A stretch of 64,000 nucleotides of DNA from an uncultured Flavobacteriales bacterium (GCA_903945495.1 CAJAVU010000107.1:62001-126000); one strand, 5' to 3'; positions 26,453 through 34,973 are shown, numbered from the stretch's first letter. Made by a program: numbers and translations. The notes: generated by a model not told the origin, from the sequence alone.

Positions 26453-27949
26453 TTACAGCAAAATTCGAGATGATTCGTTTATTTCTCCACAGGCAATTTT
26501 CGCAGAGAGTAAACACAAAGGAATTCCTCCTCCTGGATGAACACTTCCTCCAACGAAATACAAACCTTTTACCTTTGAGAAATTTGGATGTCTGAAGAAT
26601 GCTGCCATGCGATCATTTGAACTTGCTCCATACAGCGCACCTGCAAAACTTGAGGTACGTTCTTCAATGCGAATTGGATCTAAATAATCTTCTTCTTCAA
26701 TCAAGGATTCGATGTCTTCATTCAAGGCTTTGGAAAGTTTTGAAATCACATCTTGGCGAATGGTTGTACGAATGGTTTCCCAGTCTTGTCCTGCGTTACT
26801 TGGAACATTCACCATCACGAACCAGTTTTCTTTTCCTTCTGGTGCATCCGCTTTCACATATTTCGAGCTGATGTGCACGTAAACAGTTGGATCGGAACTT
26901 ATTGGTTTTTTGCTGAACAAAGCGTCAAATTCAGCTTCGTAATCTTCTGTGAAGAAAATATTGTGTAGGTCAAGATTTTCAAACGACTTATTGATTCCCC
27001 AATAAAAGATCATCGCTGAACTCGATGGCTCTTGCTCCAAAGTTTTCTTTTTGGCTTTTGTGTTTTTCAGTAAATGTTTGTAGGCTGGTTTAATGTCCGA
27101 ATTACACACAACGATATCCGCTTCAACAAATGCATCATTCACTTTTACCCCTTTCACTACTGTTCCATCTTCGACAATTTCTGTGACTTTCGAAGAAACA
27201 TGAAACGTAACGCCCAATTCTTCCGCCAATTTCACCAAACTTGTTGTGATGCTGTGCATTCCTTTCGTTGGGAAAAATGTTCCTATTCCATGTTCTAAAT
27301 GCGGGATGATTGTTAGAATTCCTGGTGCCTTGTATGGACTAGAACCATTGTACGTTGCGTATCGATTAAACAATTGCACCAATTTAGGATGATTCAAGCG
27401 ACGCTCATTTGCTTTGTGCATCGTTGTGAACAATTGCAACTTCGGAATAGCTACAACCGTTTTCAAAATATCAGTAGAAAGGTAATTCTTAAAACGGTGA
27501 AGTGATTGTTCTAAGAACGTGCGTTTTGTTCGTTTGTAAATGAATTCGCTGCGTTTTAAATGCTCAAACATTGGTTCTGCGCTAACGTTTAACACTTTCT
27601 CAATCGTTTCCCCTAATTGTTTTTTATCTGCATAAAAAGGCAAGAATGTTCCATCGTTGTAGAAATAATGGCAAGCAGTTGCGCAACGTTCATATTCAAA
27701 ATAATCAGATGGATTTTTACCGGCCAAACGAAACAACTCTTCCACATATTCTGGCATGGTAAACAAAGAAGGACCGGCATCAAAGCGATAATCCCCTAAT
27801 TGGAGCAATGAAAGTTTTCCGCCAACATAGGAATTCGCTTCGAACACTTCCACTTTATATCCTTTAACAGCTAAACGAATCGACGAGGCAAGACCTGCGA
27901 TTCCAGAGCCAACCACGATTGCTTTATCTTGTTTCTTTTCCATTTTCAA
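26453..27949 (-). CDS. crtI: Phytoene desaturase-type carotenoid oxidoreductase
   Basis: An FAD-dependent carotenoid desaturase or related isomerase of 498 residues. The N-terminal dinucleotide fold reads VVGSGIAGLASSIRLAVKG and the C-terminus has the family GLYFVGGSVHPGGGIPLCLL signature. Blocks such as YRFDAGPSLFTMP are typical of bacterial CrtI. Phytoene synthase and other carotenoid genes, normally adjacent, are absent here, so the exact step (phytoene desaturase or a later CrtD-like step) cannot be decided. The start may be the third codon (27943). Confidence 0.9.
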   Translation of the reverse strand: MKMEKKQDKAIVVGSGIAGLASSIRLAVKGYKVEVFEANSYVGGKLSLLQLGDYRFDAGPSLFTMPEYVEELFRLAGKNPSDYFEYERCATACHYFYNDGTFLPFYADKKQLGETIEKVLNVSAEPMFEHLKRSEFIYKRTKRTFLEQSLHRFKNYLSTDILKTVVAIPKLQLFTTMHKANERRLNHPKLVQLFNRYATYNGSSPYKAPGILTIIPHLEHGIGTFFPTKGMHSITTSLVKLAEELGVTFHVSSKVTEIVEDGTVVKGVKVNDAFVEADIVVCNSDIKPAYKHLLKNTKAKKKTLEQEPSSSAMIFYWGINKSFENLDLHNIFFTEDYEAEFDALFSKKPISSDPTVYVHISSKYVKADAPEGKENWFVMVNVPSNAGQDWETIRTTIRQDVISKLSKALNEDIESLIEEEDYLDPIRIEERTSSFAGALYGASSNDRMAAFFRHPNFSKVKGLYFVGGSVHPGGGIPLCLLSAKIACGEINESSRILL

Positions 27950-28139
27950 TCAATTGAACAATAGTAGTAAAAAACAAACTACTAAATTGTTTAACAATTA
28001 GAAAAAAATAAACAATGAAAGGCTAGTAATTGATACGATTCCCACATATTCGAATGAATCCAGAATAAACAATGTAAATGTGCTAGTGAATTTTCGGAAG
28101 TACGTTTTGGAATAACTGATTGAACGCTAGAAATACTGA

Positions 28140-28274
28140 CACAAAATACATAACGTTGAAGAATACGAATACGGCAAATTTCTTCACATCAGTGATCCAG
28201 AAGGAAACCGAATTGAATTATGGGAAGCAATTGATACTGCTTTTGACAAAGAAAAAATGACAGAAATGCGTTAA
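28140..28274 (+). pseudogene. C-terminal remnant of a glyoxalase/VOC protein
   Basis: An open stretch after a TGA at 28137, without a start codon, encodes HKIHNVEEYEYGKFLHIS followed by DPEGNRIELWEA and ends TEMR-stop. The DPEGNxIELWE ending with preceding EYEYGKF is the signature of VOC-family proteins (glyoxalase/bleomycin resistance type). The N-terminal two thirds are missing, so this is a decayed gene. It is convergent with the next gene. Confidence 0.75.
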
Positions 28275-28288
28275 GAAACGTAAATCGA

Positions 28289-28660
28289 TTAGTTTAGATT
28301 TTGAAGGTAACGCTCTAAATTAACGTTTCCAATCAATGAATCAGCACCGATAAAAAGAACTTTCTTGCAACGGTTGCGCTCAATCCACAAATCCAAATTT
28401 GAGATTCCAACCATTAATGTTCCGTTAATATCGATTTTGTGTACAGGCTTTTGTTTGTTGTCAAACATTTCACGTACTTCAAGTATATCGCGATCAACTT
28501 CTTGGTTTTCATTGAAAATTACCAAACCATCGATGCCAGCATCTGCTTCATCATTTTTGTCTGAAAATTCAAGAATTGTATAGTTACGCTCGTTCGCCCA
28601 CAATGTTAATAATTGGGAAAACTTCGAATTACTCTTTAAATAAATTGCATCTAATTTCAT
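28289..28660 (-). CDS. Hypothetical protein, 123 residues
   Basis: I do not recognise this protein. From the likely start MKLDAIYLKS (28660) it is a soluble alpha/beta protein with short hydrophobic strands (YTILEF, GLVIFN, TLMVGI, KKVLFIGAD) separated by acidic helices, a pattern like a nucleotide-binding or Rossmann-type domain, but there is no glycine loop. There is no signal peptide or transmembrane segment. An alternative upstream start (28708) would add 16 residues. Confidence 0.6.
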   Translation of the reverse strand: MKLDAIYLKSNSKFSQLLTLWANERNYTILEFSDKNDEADAGIDGLVIFNENQEVDRDILEVREMFDNKQKPVHKIDINGTLMVGISNLDLWIERNRCKKVLFIGADSLIGNVNLERYLQNLN

Positions 28661-28794
28661 GCTCACAGGTAGACCTCTCTCTTCTAAATAAGGCTGCAAA
28701 AGTAACACTTTCCTTTCAATAAACGAGAGGAAAGTTTACATATTTTTAATAAATCGATTTATACGGATAATATCTGTTACTTATTATAGAAAAC

Positions 28795-28999
28795 ATTGGG
28801 AATGGAAGATAGAACATGCCTGCCTGTCGTAGCCTCCAGCGCAGACTGGGAGCATAGAACATGGAGCATAGAACATGGAATTTTAACCAAACTATTCTTC
28901 TGACAAGATACTACTTGAAGTTAGAACTTAATTCCTTCCTTTGTTTTTTGTCAACTAGTCTTTTGTCTTAAAGTCCTAAAGTCTTGATGTCTTGATGTC
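28795..28999. repeat. Intergenic phrase repeats upstream of the hypothetical gene
   Basis: Non-coding text with three repeat types: GAGCATAGAACATGGA tandem copies (about 28847-28880), an imperfect hairpin-like GC-rich stretch CCTGCCTGTCGTAGCCTCCA (28820-28839), and a drifting AGTCTTTTGTCTTAAAGTCC / GTCTTGATGTCTTGATGTCC series (28958-29000). No gene was seen. Confidence 0.6.
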
Positions 29000-30391
29000 C
29001 TAGTATCCCAAAATTCTCAAATAATCTGCCGCTGTCTGTTCTTCACTAAACAGCTCCGTTTGTAGCTTTCCGTTTTCGTCACGTTTGATCAAAATATGCT
29101 TTGGCTCTGGAATTAAACAGTGTTTCAATCCACCAAATCCACCAATGGTTTCTTGGTAAGCACCTGTATTAAAGAAGCCTAAGTACAATTTTTTATTGCG
29201 ATCGTATTTCGGTAAATAGATGGCATTCGAATGTTGCTCAGAATTGTAATAATCATCACTATCACATGTCAATCCACCCAACAAAACACGCTCGTAGTCA
29301 TCGTTCCAACGGTTGATCGGCAACATGATAAAACGTTGGTTGATCGCCCAAGTATCTGGCAAGTTGGTCATGAACGAAGAATCAATCATGTTCCATTTCT
29401 CACGGTCATTTTGTTGTTTTTGGTGCAAGACACTAAAGATTGCTCCTCCACTTTCACCAACTGTAAATGATCCGAATTCCGTAAAAATATTTGGTTCTGG
29501 AATGTCGTTATCTGTACATACGCGTTGCACTTGCGTTAAAATCTCACGCACCATGTAAGCGTAATCGAAATCAAAAGCCAAGGATTTTTTAATTGGGAAT
29601 CCACCGCCAATGTTCAATGAATCCAAAGAAGGACACACTTTCTTCAAATCACTGTAAATACGCAAACATTTCGTCAACTCATTCCAGTAATACGACGTAT
29701 CGTTGATTCCAGTATTGATGAAGAAATGCAACATTTTCACTTCCACGCGCGGATTGTCTTTCAACATCGCTTTGTAGAACGGCACAATTTCGCGGTAACG
29801 AATTCCCAAGCGCGACGTATAGAACTCAAACTTCGGTTCCTCTTCCGACGCAATACGAATCCCGATTTTAATATCGCGATCTGTTTTCGCTAAAATATCT
29901 TGTAGTTCTTGCGTGTTGTCAACTACTGGAATCACGTTTAAATTCCCTTCGTTGATCAATCCTGCAATGTTGTCAATGTATTGCTGTGGTTTGTAACCGT
30001 TACAAATGACGTATTTTCCTTGCGTTAATTTACCCGTGTTGTACAAGTTGCGTACAATGTCGATATCGAAAGCAGAAGACGTTTCAATGTGTACATCGTT
30101 TTTCAGCACCTCATCCAATACGAATGAGAAGTGATTACTTTTTGTACAGTAAGAATAATAGTAATTCCCAGAATAACCAAGGTTACTGATTGCTTCACGG
30201 AACCAACCTTTCGCCCTCTGAATGTTGTTTGAGATTTGCGGTAAATAATTAAACTTCAATGGCGTACCGTACGTTTCGATCAAGCGCATTAAGTCAATAC
30301 CATGAAAAAACAAATGGTCTTCACGCAAATGGAATTCATTTTGTGGAAAGTCAAATGTTTGGTCAATCAAATCAAAATACTTCGTTCTCAT
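29000..30391 (-). CDS. speA: Arginine decarboxylase (PLP fold III)
   Basis: A 463-residue fold-III PLP decarboxylase. The PLP lysine is Lys84 in YSYCTKSNHFSF, followed by HIETSSAFDI. The C-terminal substrate cysteine motif CDSDD (GLTCDSDDYYN) and GAYQETIGG are present. The length and the FEFYTSRLGIRY block fit the short arginine decarboxylases of Flavobacteriia, which start polyamine synthesis from arginine to agmatine. Substrate choice against other diamino acids is not proven by sequence alone. Confidence 0.82.
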   Translation of the reverse strand: MRTKYFDLIDQTFDFPQNEFHLREDHLFFHGIDLMRLIETYGTPLKFNYLPQISNNIQRAKGWFREAISNLGYSGNYYYSYCTKSNHFSFVLDEVLKNDVHIETSSAFDIDIVRNLYNTGKLTQGKYVICNGYKPQQYIDNIAGLINEGNLNVIPVVDNTQELQDILAKTDRDIKIGIRIASEEEPKFEFYTSRLGIRYREIVPFYKAMLKDNPRVEVKMLHFFINTGINDTSYYWNELTKCLRIYSDLKKVCPSLDSLNIGGGFPIKKSLAFDFDYAYMVREILTQVQRVCTDNDIPEPNIFTEFGSFTVGESGGAIFSVLHQKQQNDREKWNMIDSSFMTNLPDTWAINQRFIMLPINRWNDDYERVLLGGLTCDSDDYYNSEQHSNAIYLPKYDRNKKLYLGFFNTGAYQETIGGFGGLKHCLIPEPKHILIKRDENGKLQTELFSEEQTAADYLRILGY

Positions 30392-30448
30392 TTCATTCAG
30401 TTGGGATGCGATGTTCCCTTAAACATTAATATTACTTGATAGTTGGTG

Positions 30449-30799
30449 TTACAACACTTCCAAAATTCGTTCAGTTGGACGTGCTACAACCGCTTTCGCA
30501 TTCTTTAGTACGATAGGACGCTCAATAAGTTTCGGATGCGCCAACATTGCGTCGATCCATTCGCTATCTGAGAGTTTTTTTCCTTTGTACACTATTTTGT
30601 ATTCCTCTTCCCCTTTTCGGATTAATTCTTCGGGGCGAATTCCTAATTTTTGAATGATTTCAGTAAGTTCAGCCTTTGTTGGAACATCTTTTAGGTATTC
30701 CACCACATCGAATTCGATTCCTTTTTCGTTCAAGAAATCGAGAGCGCAACGGCTTTTTGAGCAGCGTGCGTTATGGTACACAAGAACTTTATCACTCAT
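30449..30799 (-). CDS. ArsC/Spx-family reductase
   Basis: A 116-residue thioredoxin-fold protein. The catalytic cysteine is Cys13 in NARCSKSR, and the KLIERPIVLKNAKAVVARP block ends with the conserved arginine typical of the ArsC family. Genomes usually call it arsenate reductase; housekeeping paralogues (YffB type) look similar, and no arsenic genes are nearby. The start at 30799 is supported by a perfect -7 box 20 bp upstream; longer frames (to 30952) run through that box and are unlikely. Confidence 0.85.
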   Translation of the reverse strand: MSDKVLVYHNARCSKSRCALDFLNEKGIEFDVVEYLKDVPTKAELTEIIQKLGIRPEELIRKGEEEYKIVYKGKKLSDSEWIDAMLAHPKLIERPIVLKNAKAVVARPTERILEVL

Positions 30800-30818
30800 C
30801 GGTTCAAATTTAGGAGCA

Positions 30819-30826
30819 CAAAGGTA
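30819..30826 (-). promoter_or_regulatory. -7 box of the ArsC-like gene
   Basis: Perfect TAccTTTG on the minus strand; it settles the start codon at 30799 with a leader of about 16 nt. Confidence 0.65.
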
Positions 30827-31072
30827 GTGGAAATCGCAGGAAAGTGGTGACTTGAGCGCGAAAAAGTTCTTGGTTTTGACTGATTTTTCTGAAAGAGGAA
30901 GTTTACGAGGAATAGAAGGAGTTGGGAAGAGGAATTTTACCTGTCTTTTCATTCCTGCATTTAGATATTTTTAGTAGTTTAGTGTGCAGGTTTATGCACC
31001 TACCAAGGTAAGCCAATCCAACAAACCGCTGTTGTCTTTGTGTACTTTTGAGGGAGGTGAGCCTGTATGTAA

Positions 31073-31087
31073 GTTAGTAACAATAGC
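31073..31087 (+). repeat. Cassette-boundary-like motif upstream of membrane gene
   Basis: GTTAGTAACAATAGC just before the ATG at 31091. The same motif (GTTAGTnnCAATAnC) lies upstream of the gene at 32040. Confidence 0.45.
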
Positions 31088-31090
31088 AAA

Positions 31091-31927
31091 ATGAGCATAG
31101 AAGACATTACAACAGATCCATATTTCCCATTGATAACATTTATCATAGGTATCATCCTTTCACTTTTTTTATATAATAAAAGTAAACGATCGAAGTCCCT
31201 TAAATACGTTATAAGAACAAATAATTTGTTCAAAGATCATACTTCGAAGCTTACAGGTTTAGAAGTAAAATACAAAACTGAATCTGTCAAAGATCTCTCG
31301 GTATCGAAGTTAATGTTTTGGAATTCGGGAAAAGTCACAATTGAAGGAAAAGATAATACAGAGGCTGAACCACTTGCGATTTGTATGGATGGAGATGCAA
31401 AAATCTTAGAAGCTTCAATTATTAAAGAGAACAACAGTGCATCTCGAATCGAACTATTTGAAAATGAACAAAATTCGTATACATTGAAATTCGACTATCT
31501 TGATGGGCTTGACGGTGCTGTAATAAATATTGTTCACACTGGGTTAGATTCAGAAGGCATTACGTTAAAAGGAAAGATAAAAGGGATAAAGAAAATAAAA
31601 AAATCATCAATACCTAAAGCACCTCAAAGAATACATCTTTTGGTGCCAATTCCCATCGAGATTAGCATCGCAAAATATACCGCAAAAAAACGCAGAGTAT
31701 TATATGGGCTTTCACATATCAGTATTGGAATCTTATGGGCTTTAATTGCAAGTGTAGGTAAATTTTTAGAGAAAACTTTTCCTGATAATGCTTTTTTCAA
31801 TTCTGACGGTAATACAGAAATACCAGTTTGGATTGTCGTAATACCAGCTGCATTATTTGTTCTTAATGGTTTATACATTATAGTTAAGAAAATTCCACAA
31901 GACATTGATCTTTATGAGGACGAATAA
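31091..31927 (+). CDS. Unknown three-helix membrane protein
   Basis: 278 residues, not recognised. One N-terminal membrane helix (about 11-27, FPLITFIIGIILSLFLY), a central beta-rich soluble domain (about 45-170) with the phrase MFWNSGKVTIEGKD, as in proteins that present a modified Ig-like cap, and two C-terminal helices (about 205-225 and 247-267). The layout suggests a membrane-anchored sensor or effector. It is flanked on both sides by motifs shared with the next genes, suggesting a mobile cassette. Confidence 0.6.
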   Translation: MSIEDITTDPYFPLITFIIGIILSLFLYNKSKRSKSLKYVIRTNNLFKDHTSKLTGLEVKYKTESVKDLSVSKLMFWNSGKVTIEGKDNTEAEPLAICMDGDAKILEASIIKENNSASRIELFENEQNSYTLKFDYLDGLDGAVINIVHTGLDSEGITLKGKIKGIKKIKKSSIPKAPQRIHLLVPIPIEISIAKYTAKKRRVLYGLSHISIGILWALIASVGKFLEKTFPDNAFFNSDGNTEIPVWIVVIPAALFVLNGLYIIVKKIPQDIDLYEDE

Positions 31928-32019
31928 TGTTATTAACACGCACTAAGCAAAAATGGTGCACAAACATTTTCGAGAGAAAGCGCCACTTCGCCTATTGCGA
32001 AACCGTTAGTTGCAATAAC
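31928..32019 (+). repeat. Cassette-junction-like element A
   Basis: Directly after the stop codon: TGTTATTAACACGCACTAAG then CAAAAATGG; later GCGCCACTT and CCGTTAGTTGCAATAAC (ends 32019). TAACACG pairs with CGTTA at the outer edges, and AATGGTGC pairs imperfectly with GCGCCACTT inside, an attC-like nested inverted-repeat layout. The left end is shared with element B (21 of 28 bases); the right end with the motif at 31073. Confidence 0.45.
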
Positions 32020-32039
32020 CAGAAAACAACAATATAACA

Positions 32040-32807
32040 ATGTCACTTCAAGAAATACATAAAAACTGTCATCGACTCTTCCATGAAGGTTTGTTTGAAA
32101 AATACTTTGTTGAAGAAAATGGACAGGAGGAGTTCATGGGATATTCAAAAGCTTGTAAAGTATATGATAAATTAATTGAAGATGCTACTGGAAGAACGGA
32201 TTGTATAGGTGAAAATTTCAACCAATTGATTAATAGAATAGATGAAGAGTGGTTTACAAATTATACGCCAGGGGGAAACTTAGATTATTACTTTTTTAAT
32301 TATTTCTTACTACTTTATTTAATTGTAGAGCGCGTAGATTTGATTTTTCATGTCATTAATCAAGATGGTAAATCCAAATTGTTTAATGACTTTCAGTTTA
32401 ATAATTTTAAAACACTTCGAAAAATAAACAAATGGGCTAATTTTATTAAGCATCCAAAAGAGTTTATGTTTACGCATTGGCCTACTTATTACATAAAAGA
32501 TCAAGAACAAGTTGAATTATCGGAAGGAGATGTTCTAATAAATACCGAATTCATTTTTGAGCATTATTTCAGTGAAAGCAAACCAAGACCCGTGATATTG
32601 GAAAATCACGAATCAGTCTTTGTGGAAATTCCAAACCTTGAGGACATTACACGTCAATTCTGTAGAGAGATGAACATGTTCTTCGATTTTATTTGTTGTA
32701 ATCAGGTTGTAGCTGATTATTTAAAGAAAAAGTCAACAGTTGAGTCATTCTTCGAATTGGATAACATAGACTTAGATAATGGTTTGTCTGATATACCGAA
32801 TGAATAA
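32040..32807 (+). CDS. Unknown 255-residue helical protein
   Basis: Not recognised. Mostly helical and soluble, with an acidic character and conserved-looking segments YFFNYFLLLYLIVERVDLIF and INKWANFIKHPKEFMFTHWP; the latter, a helix with Lys-His-Pro, has a faint resemblance to HEPN-type nuclease helices, too weak to name. It lies 3 bp before the next unknown gene, so the two form an operon and probably act together. It lies inside the cassette-like patch. Confidence 0.6.
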   Translation: MSLQEIHKNCHRLFHEGLFEKYFVEENGQEEFMGYSKACKVYDKLIEDATGRTDCIGENFNQLINRIDEEWFTNYTPGGNLDYYFFNYFLLLYLIVERVDLIFHVINQDGKSKLFNDFQFNNFKTLRKINKWANFIKHPKEFMFTHWPTYYIKDQEQVELSEGDVLINTEFIFEHYFSESKPRPVILENHESVFVEIPNLEDITRQFCREMNMFFDFICCNQVVADYLKKKSTVESFFELDNIDLDNGLSDIPNE

Positions 32808-32810
32808 TCT

Positions 32811-33980
32811 ATGCTAAAAGAGATTACAATCAAATCAAGTGAAAACCTCCCAGCAGATTTAGGCCAAATCGCTGAGTGTATGTTTTTTTATGAAAAGGTT
32901 AACTTGATCACTGATTTTGGCTTTTTCATTCGACTTATTCAAGCAAATCAAGTCTATTCCTTTCTAGAATTGATGAAATCTAATGGCTTGAATGTTTTTA
33001 TTACAGATAATTTTTTTGCATTTGGTAATAGTAAAATCACCCCCGATTGGAATAATATTGTATTAGTAAGTAATGCAGCACATCTGTCCCAGTTTGAACG
33101 TCTAGAAAGAATGGTTATTGAGACCACCGGGAGAAGAGGATATGGGAGACGATTAACATCTAAAATAATTGATAATTCTTCGCCCTATGAAAATAAAGCA
33201 GAGGTAATGGATCATGTTCAGGAGGACTTCGAAGATATAATTTACATGAAAAAAGCCATTGCTCATTCTGCAAATGAATATGATGTTAAAGGTATTGGTA
33301 AAATTTACTCAGAACTTGTAGAATTCAATCTAAAAAAAGTAAACGGAGGAATTCTTTTAAAATCTAACATAAATGTTGAACTTATTGAAAGCAGAGAGGG
33401 TCAGAGACCTTTCGATAACATAACTATCCTCGGAAACGTTTTGAATACTAGAGCAGATGCGAATATTGCTGCTGAATTTCAATCGGACCTATTAACTAGT
33501 AATGTGAACACGTTATTGATGGAATATAAGGTAAACGATATTTTAGCGAGGTCTTCAAAAAACAGAACTTCGATAAATAATTTCTCAAAATTGTATCTGC
33601 CAAATGGGAAACCTATTCGCGATGCAATCAATAGTAAAGAAAGAAGTCTCACTGAGTTTATGAAATTACTTGAAAAGGCGGAAAAGTTTAAGACCTGGCT
33701 CAATAATTTTAATGGAGATCAGGATATTCTAAAGGAATATTATAATGCCGTTTCAAGGGAAAGTTGGGTTGACAATTTACCTGCCAAGGGATTTCGCTGG
33801 ACAATATTCACAGGTTCAGGAATACTAGCAGATATTGCAGCGGATGGAGGAGTAGGAACATTGATCGGTCTTGGATTGAGTATTGGTGACACTTTTTTAT
33901 TGGACAAGATGATAAAAGGATGGCAACCAAATACTTTTATTGATAATGAACTGGCGAAATTTTTAATGAAAAAAGAATAA
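32811..33980 (+). CDS. Unknown 389-residue protein, partner of preceding gene
   Basis: Not recognised by function. An N-terminal alpha/beta block begins LGQIAECMFFYEKVNLI and reads like a protein family of patchy, probably horizontal distribution; a charged middle part contains TTGRRGYGRR; the C-terminus has a glycine-rich hydrophobic stretch (GSGILADIAADGGVGTLIGL, about 336-355) that could sit in a membrane, followed by KGWQPNTFIDNELAKFL. It starts 3 bp after the previous stop. An element with an inverted repeat follows immediately. Confidence 0.6.
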   Translation: MLKEITIKSSENLPADLGQIAECMFFYEKVNLITDFGFFIRLIQANQVYSFLELMKSNGLNVFITDNFFAFGNSKITPDWNNIVLVSNAAHLSQFERLERMVIETTGRRGYGRRLTSKIIDNSSPYENKAEVMDHVQEDFEDIIYMKKAIAHSANEYDVKGIGKIYSELVEFNLKKVNGGILLKSNINVELIESREGQRPFDNITILGNVLNTRADANIAAEFQSDLLTSNVNTLLMEYKVNDILARSSKNRTSINNFSKLYLPNGKPIRDAINSKERSLTEFMKLLEKAEKFKTWLNNFNGDQDILKEYYNAVSRESWVDNLPAKGFRWTIFTGSGILADIAADGGVGTLIGLGLSIGDTFLLDKMIKGWQPNTFIDNELAKFLMKKE

Positions 33981-33981
33981 A

Positions 33982-34098
33982 TGCTACTAACATACGCTTA
34001 GCAAAAAAGCCGAAATCTTGGTTCAGAACTATTATTAATTTAAGAACTTAATCACTTGGACCGCAAAGAAAACTAATTTTAAAATCGGCTTTTTTGCC
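33982..34098 (+). repeat. Cassette-junction-like element B with 13-bp inverted repeat
   Basis: Starts 1 bp after the stop with TGCTACTAACATACGCTTAG then CAAAAAAGC, matching element A. GCAAAAAAGCCGA (34001-34013) is the exact reverse complement of TCGGCTTTTTTGC (34085-34097), 71 bp apart. This can fold as a very long hairpin; the T-rich right arm may also help termination. It lacks the GTTAG right end of element A. Confidence 0.5.
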
Positions 34099-34143
34099 AG
34101 ATACAAAACCTCAATAAAAGCAACTAAATACAAAACTAAAAAA

Positions 34144-34878
34144 ATGATTCGACTAGTTTTTATATTCTTTCTAACGCTCAATCTGAGCGGACTTTCTCAA
34201 ACACAAGCAGAAAACAATATAGATGCTTGCACAAAATTTAAGGAATCTGATAAGCGATTAAATGAAGTCTATAAGGCAATTTTGACCATATACAGTAACG
34301 ACACAATCTTCATTCAAAACCTCAAGAAATCCCAACGAATTTGGATACAATTCCGAGATGCTGAAATGTTAGTAAAATACACCGACTACTCTGATCAAAC
34401 TATCGATTCAATTCAACCGTCTTGCCACTCTAATTATAAAAGAGAATTAACTGACCAACGAATAGACAGACTTATAGATTGGGTTATTGGAATTGAAGAA
34501 GGATATATTTGCAATGGCTCGATTCAATTTTTTGAAGATTTTATTTCTGATGACATGGAATTGGCACATGTCGAAAAGGATTCTAGCATTACGTTATCAG
34601 TAAATATGAGAAAGGTTCATCGAATTTTTGGTTATAACGAAAGCGATATTAATTCAACCAAAAAAATATTAATATCAATATTTACATTCGATGTTGAACA
34701 CAATCCTTTTAATTGCCAATACGGAGCTTATTACGAGATAGCAGGAATGACTGATTTAAGCTTAAGGTATTTGAGAACAGATGGTGATTTTTTGGAAGTT
34801 GCCATAATCAAAGATCAGAAAGAAATGGATAAGGTTTATATGCTTAAAAAGTGGTTTAAATTTGATGTAAATGATTGA
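34144..34878 (+). CDS. Exported protein with LprI-like (DUF1311) domain
   Basis: A 244-residue protein with signal peptide (1-18), then a short LprI-type helical domain: ACTKFKESDKRLNEVYKAIL, LKKSQRIWIQFRDAEM and ELTDQRIDRLIDW, the order of the lysozyme-inhibitor LprI/DUF1311 family. The C-terminal half (about 120-244) is a beta-rich unknown domain. Whether it binds lysozyme is not known; the family is named after one mycobacterial member. It is the last gene of the accessory patch. Confidence 0.7.
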   Translation: MIRLVFIFFLTLNLSGLSQTQAENNIDACTKFKESDKRLNEVYKAILTIYSNDTIFIQNLKKSQRIWIQFRDAEMLVKYTDYSDQTIDSIQPSCHSNYKRELTDQRIDRLIDWVIGIEEGYICNGSIQFFEDFISDDMELAHVEKDSSITLSVNMRKVHRIFGYNESDINSTKKILISIFTFDVEHNPFNCQYGAYYEIAGMTDLSLRYLRTDGDFLEVAIIKDQKEMDKVYMLKKWFKFDVND

Positions 34879-34973
34879 AACTATTGCTGAATTGACCTTA
34901 CGCAACAGCCCAAATCCTCTTTGAAACAAAAGAAAATTTGAAACTAAAAACCCCACAAGGAAATAAAAATTTA

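Noticed and set aside
28820-28850. GC-rich hairpin-like stretch taken as a small RNA or terminator
   Set aside because: Pairing is imperfect and there is no T run; it resembles the drifting phrase repeats around it.
31928-34098. A classical integron
   Set aside because: No integrase gene is in the window, and the R'/R'' boxes do not meet the RYYYAAC/GTTRRRY consensus; kept only as a cassette-like hypothesis.
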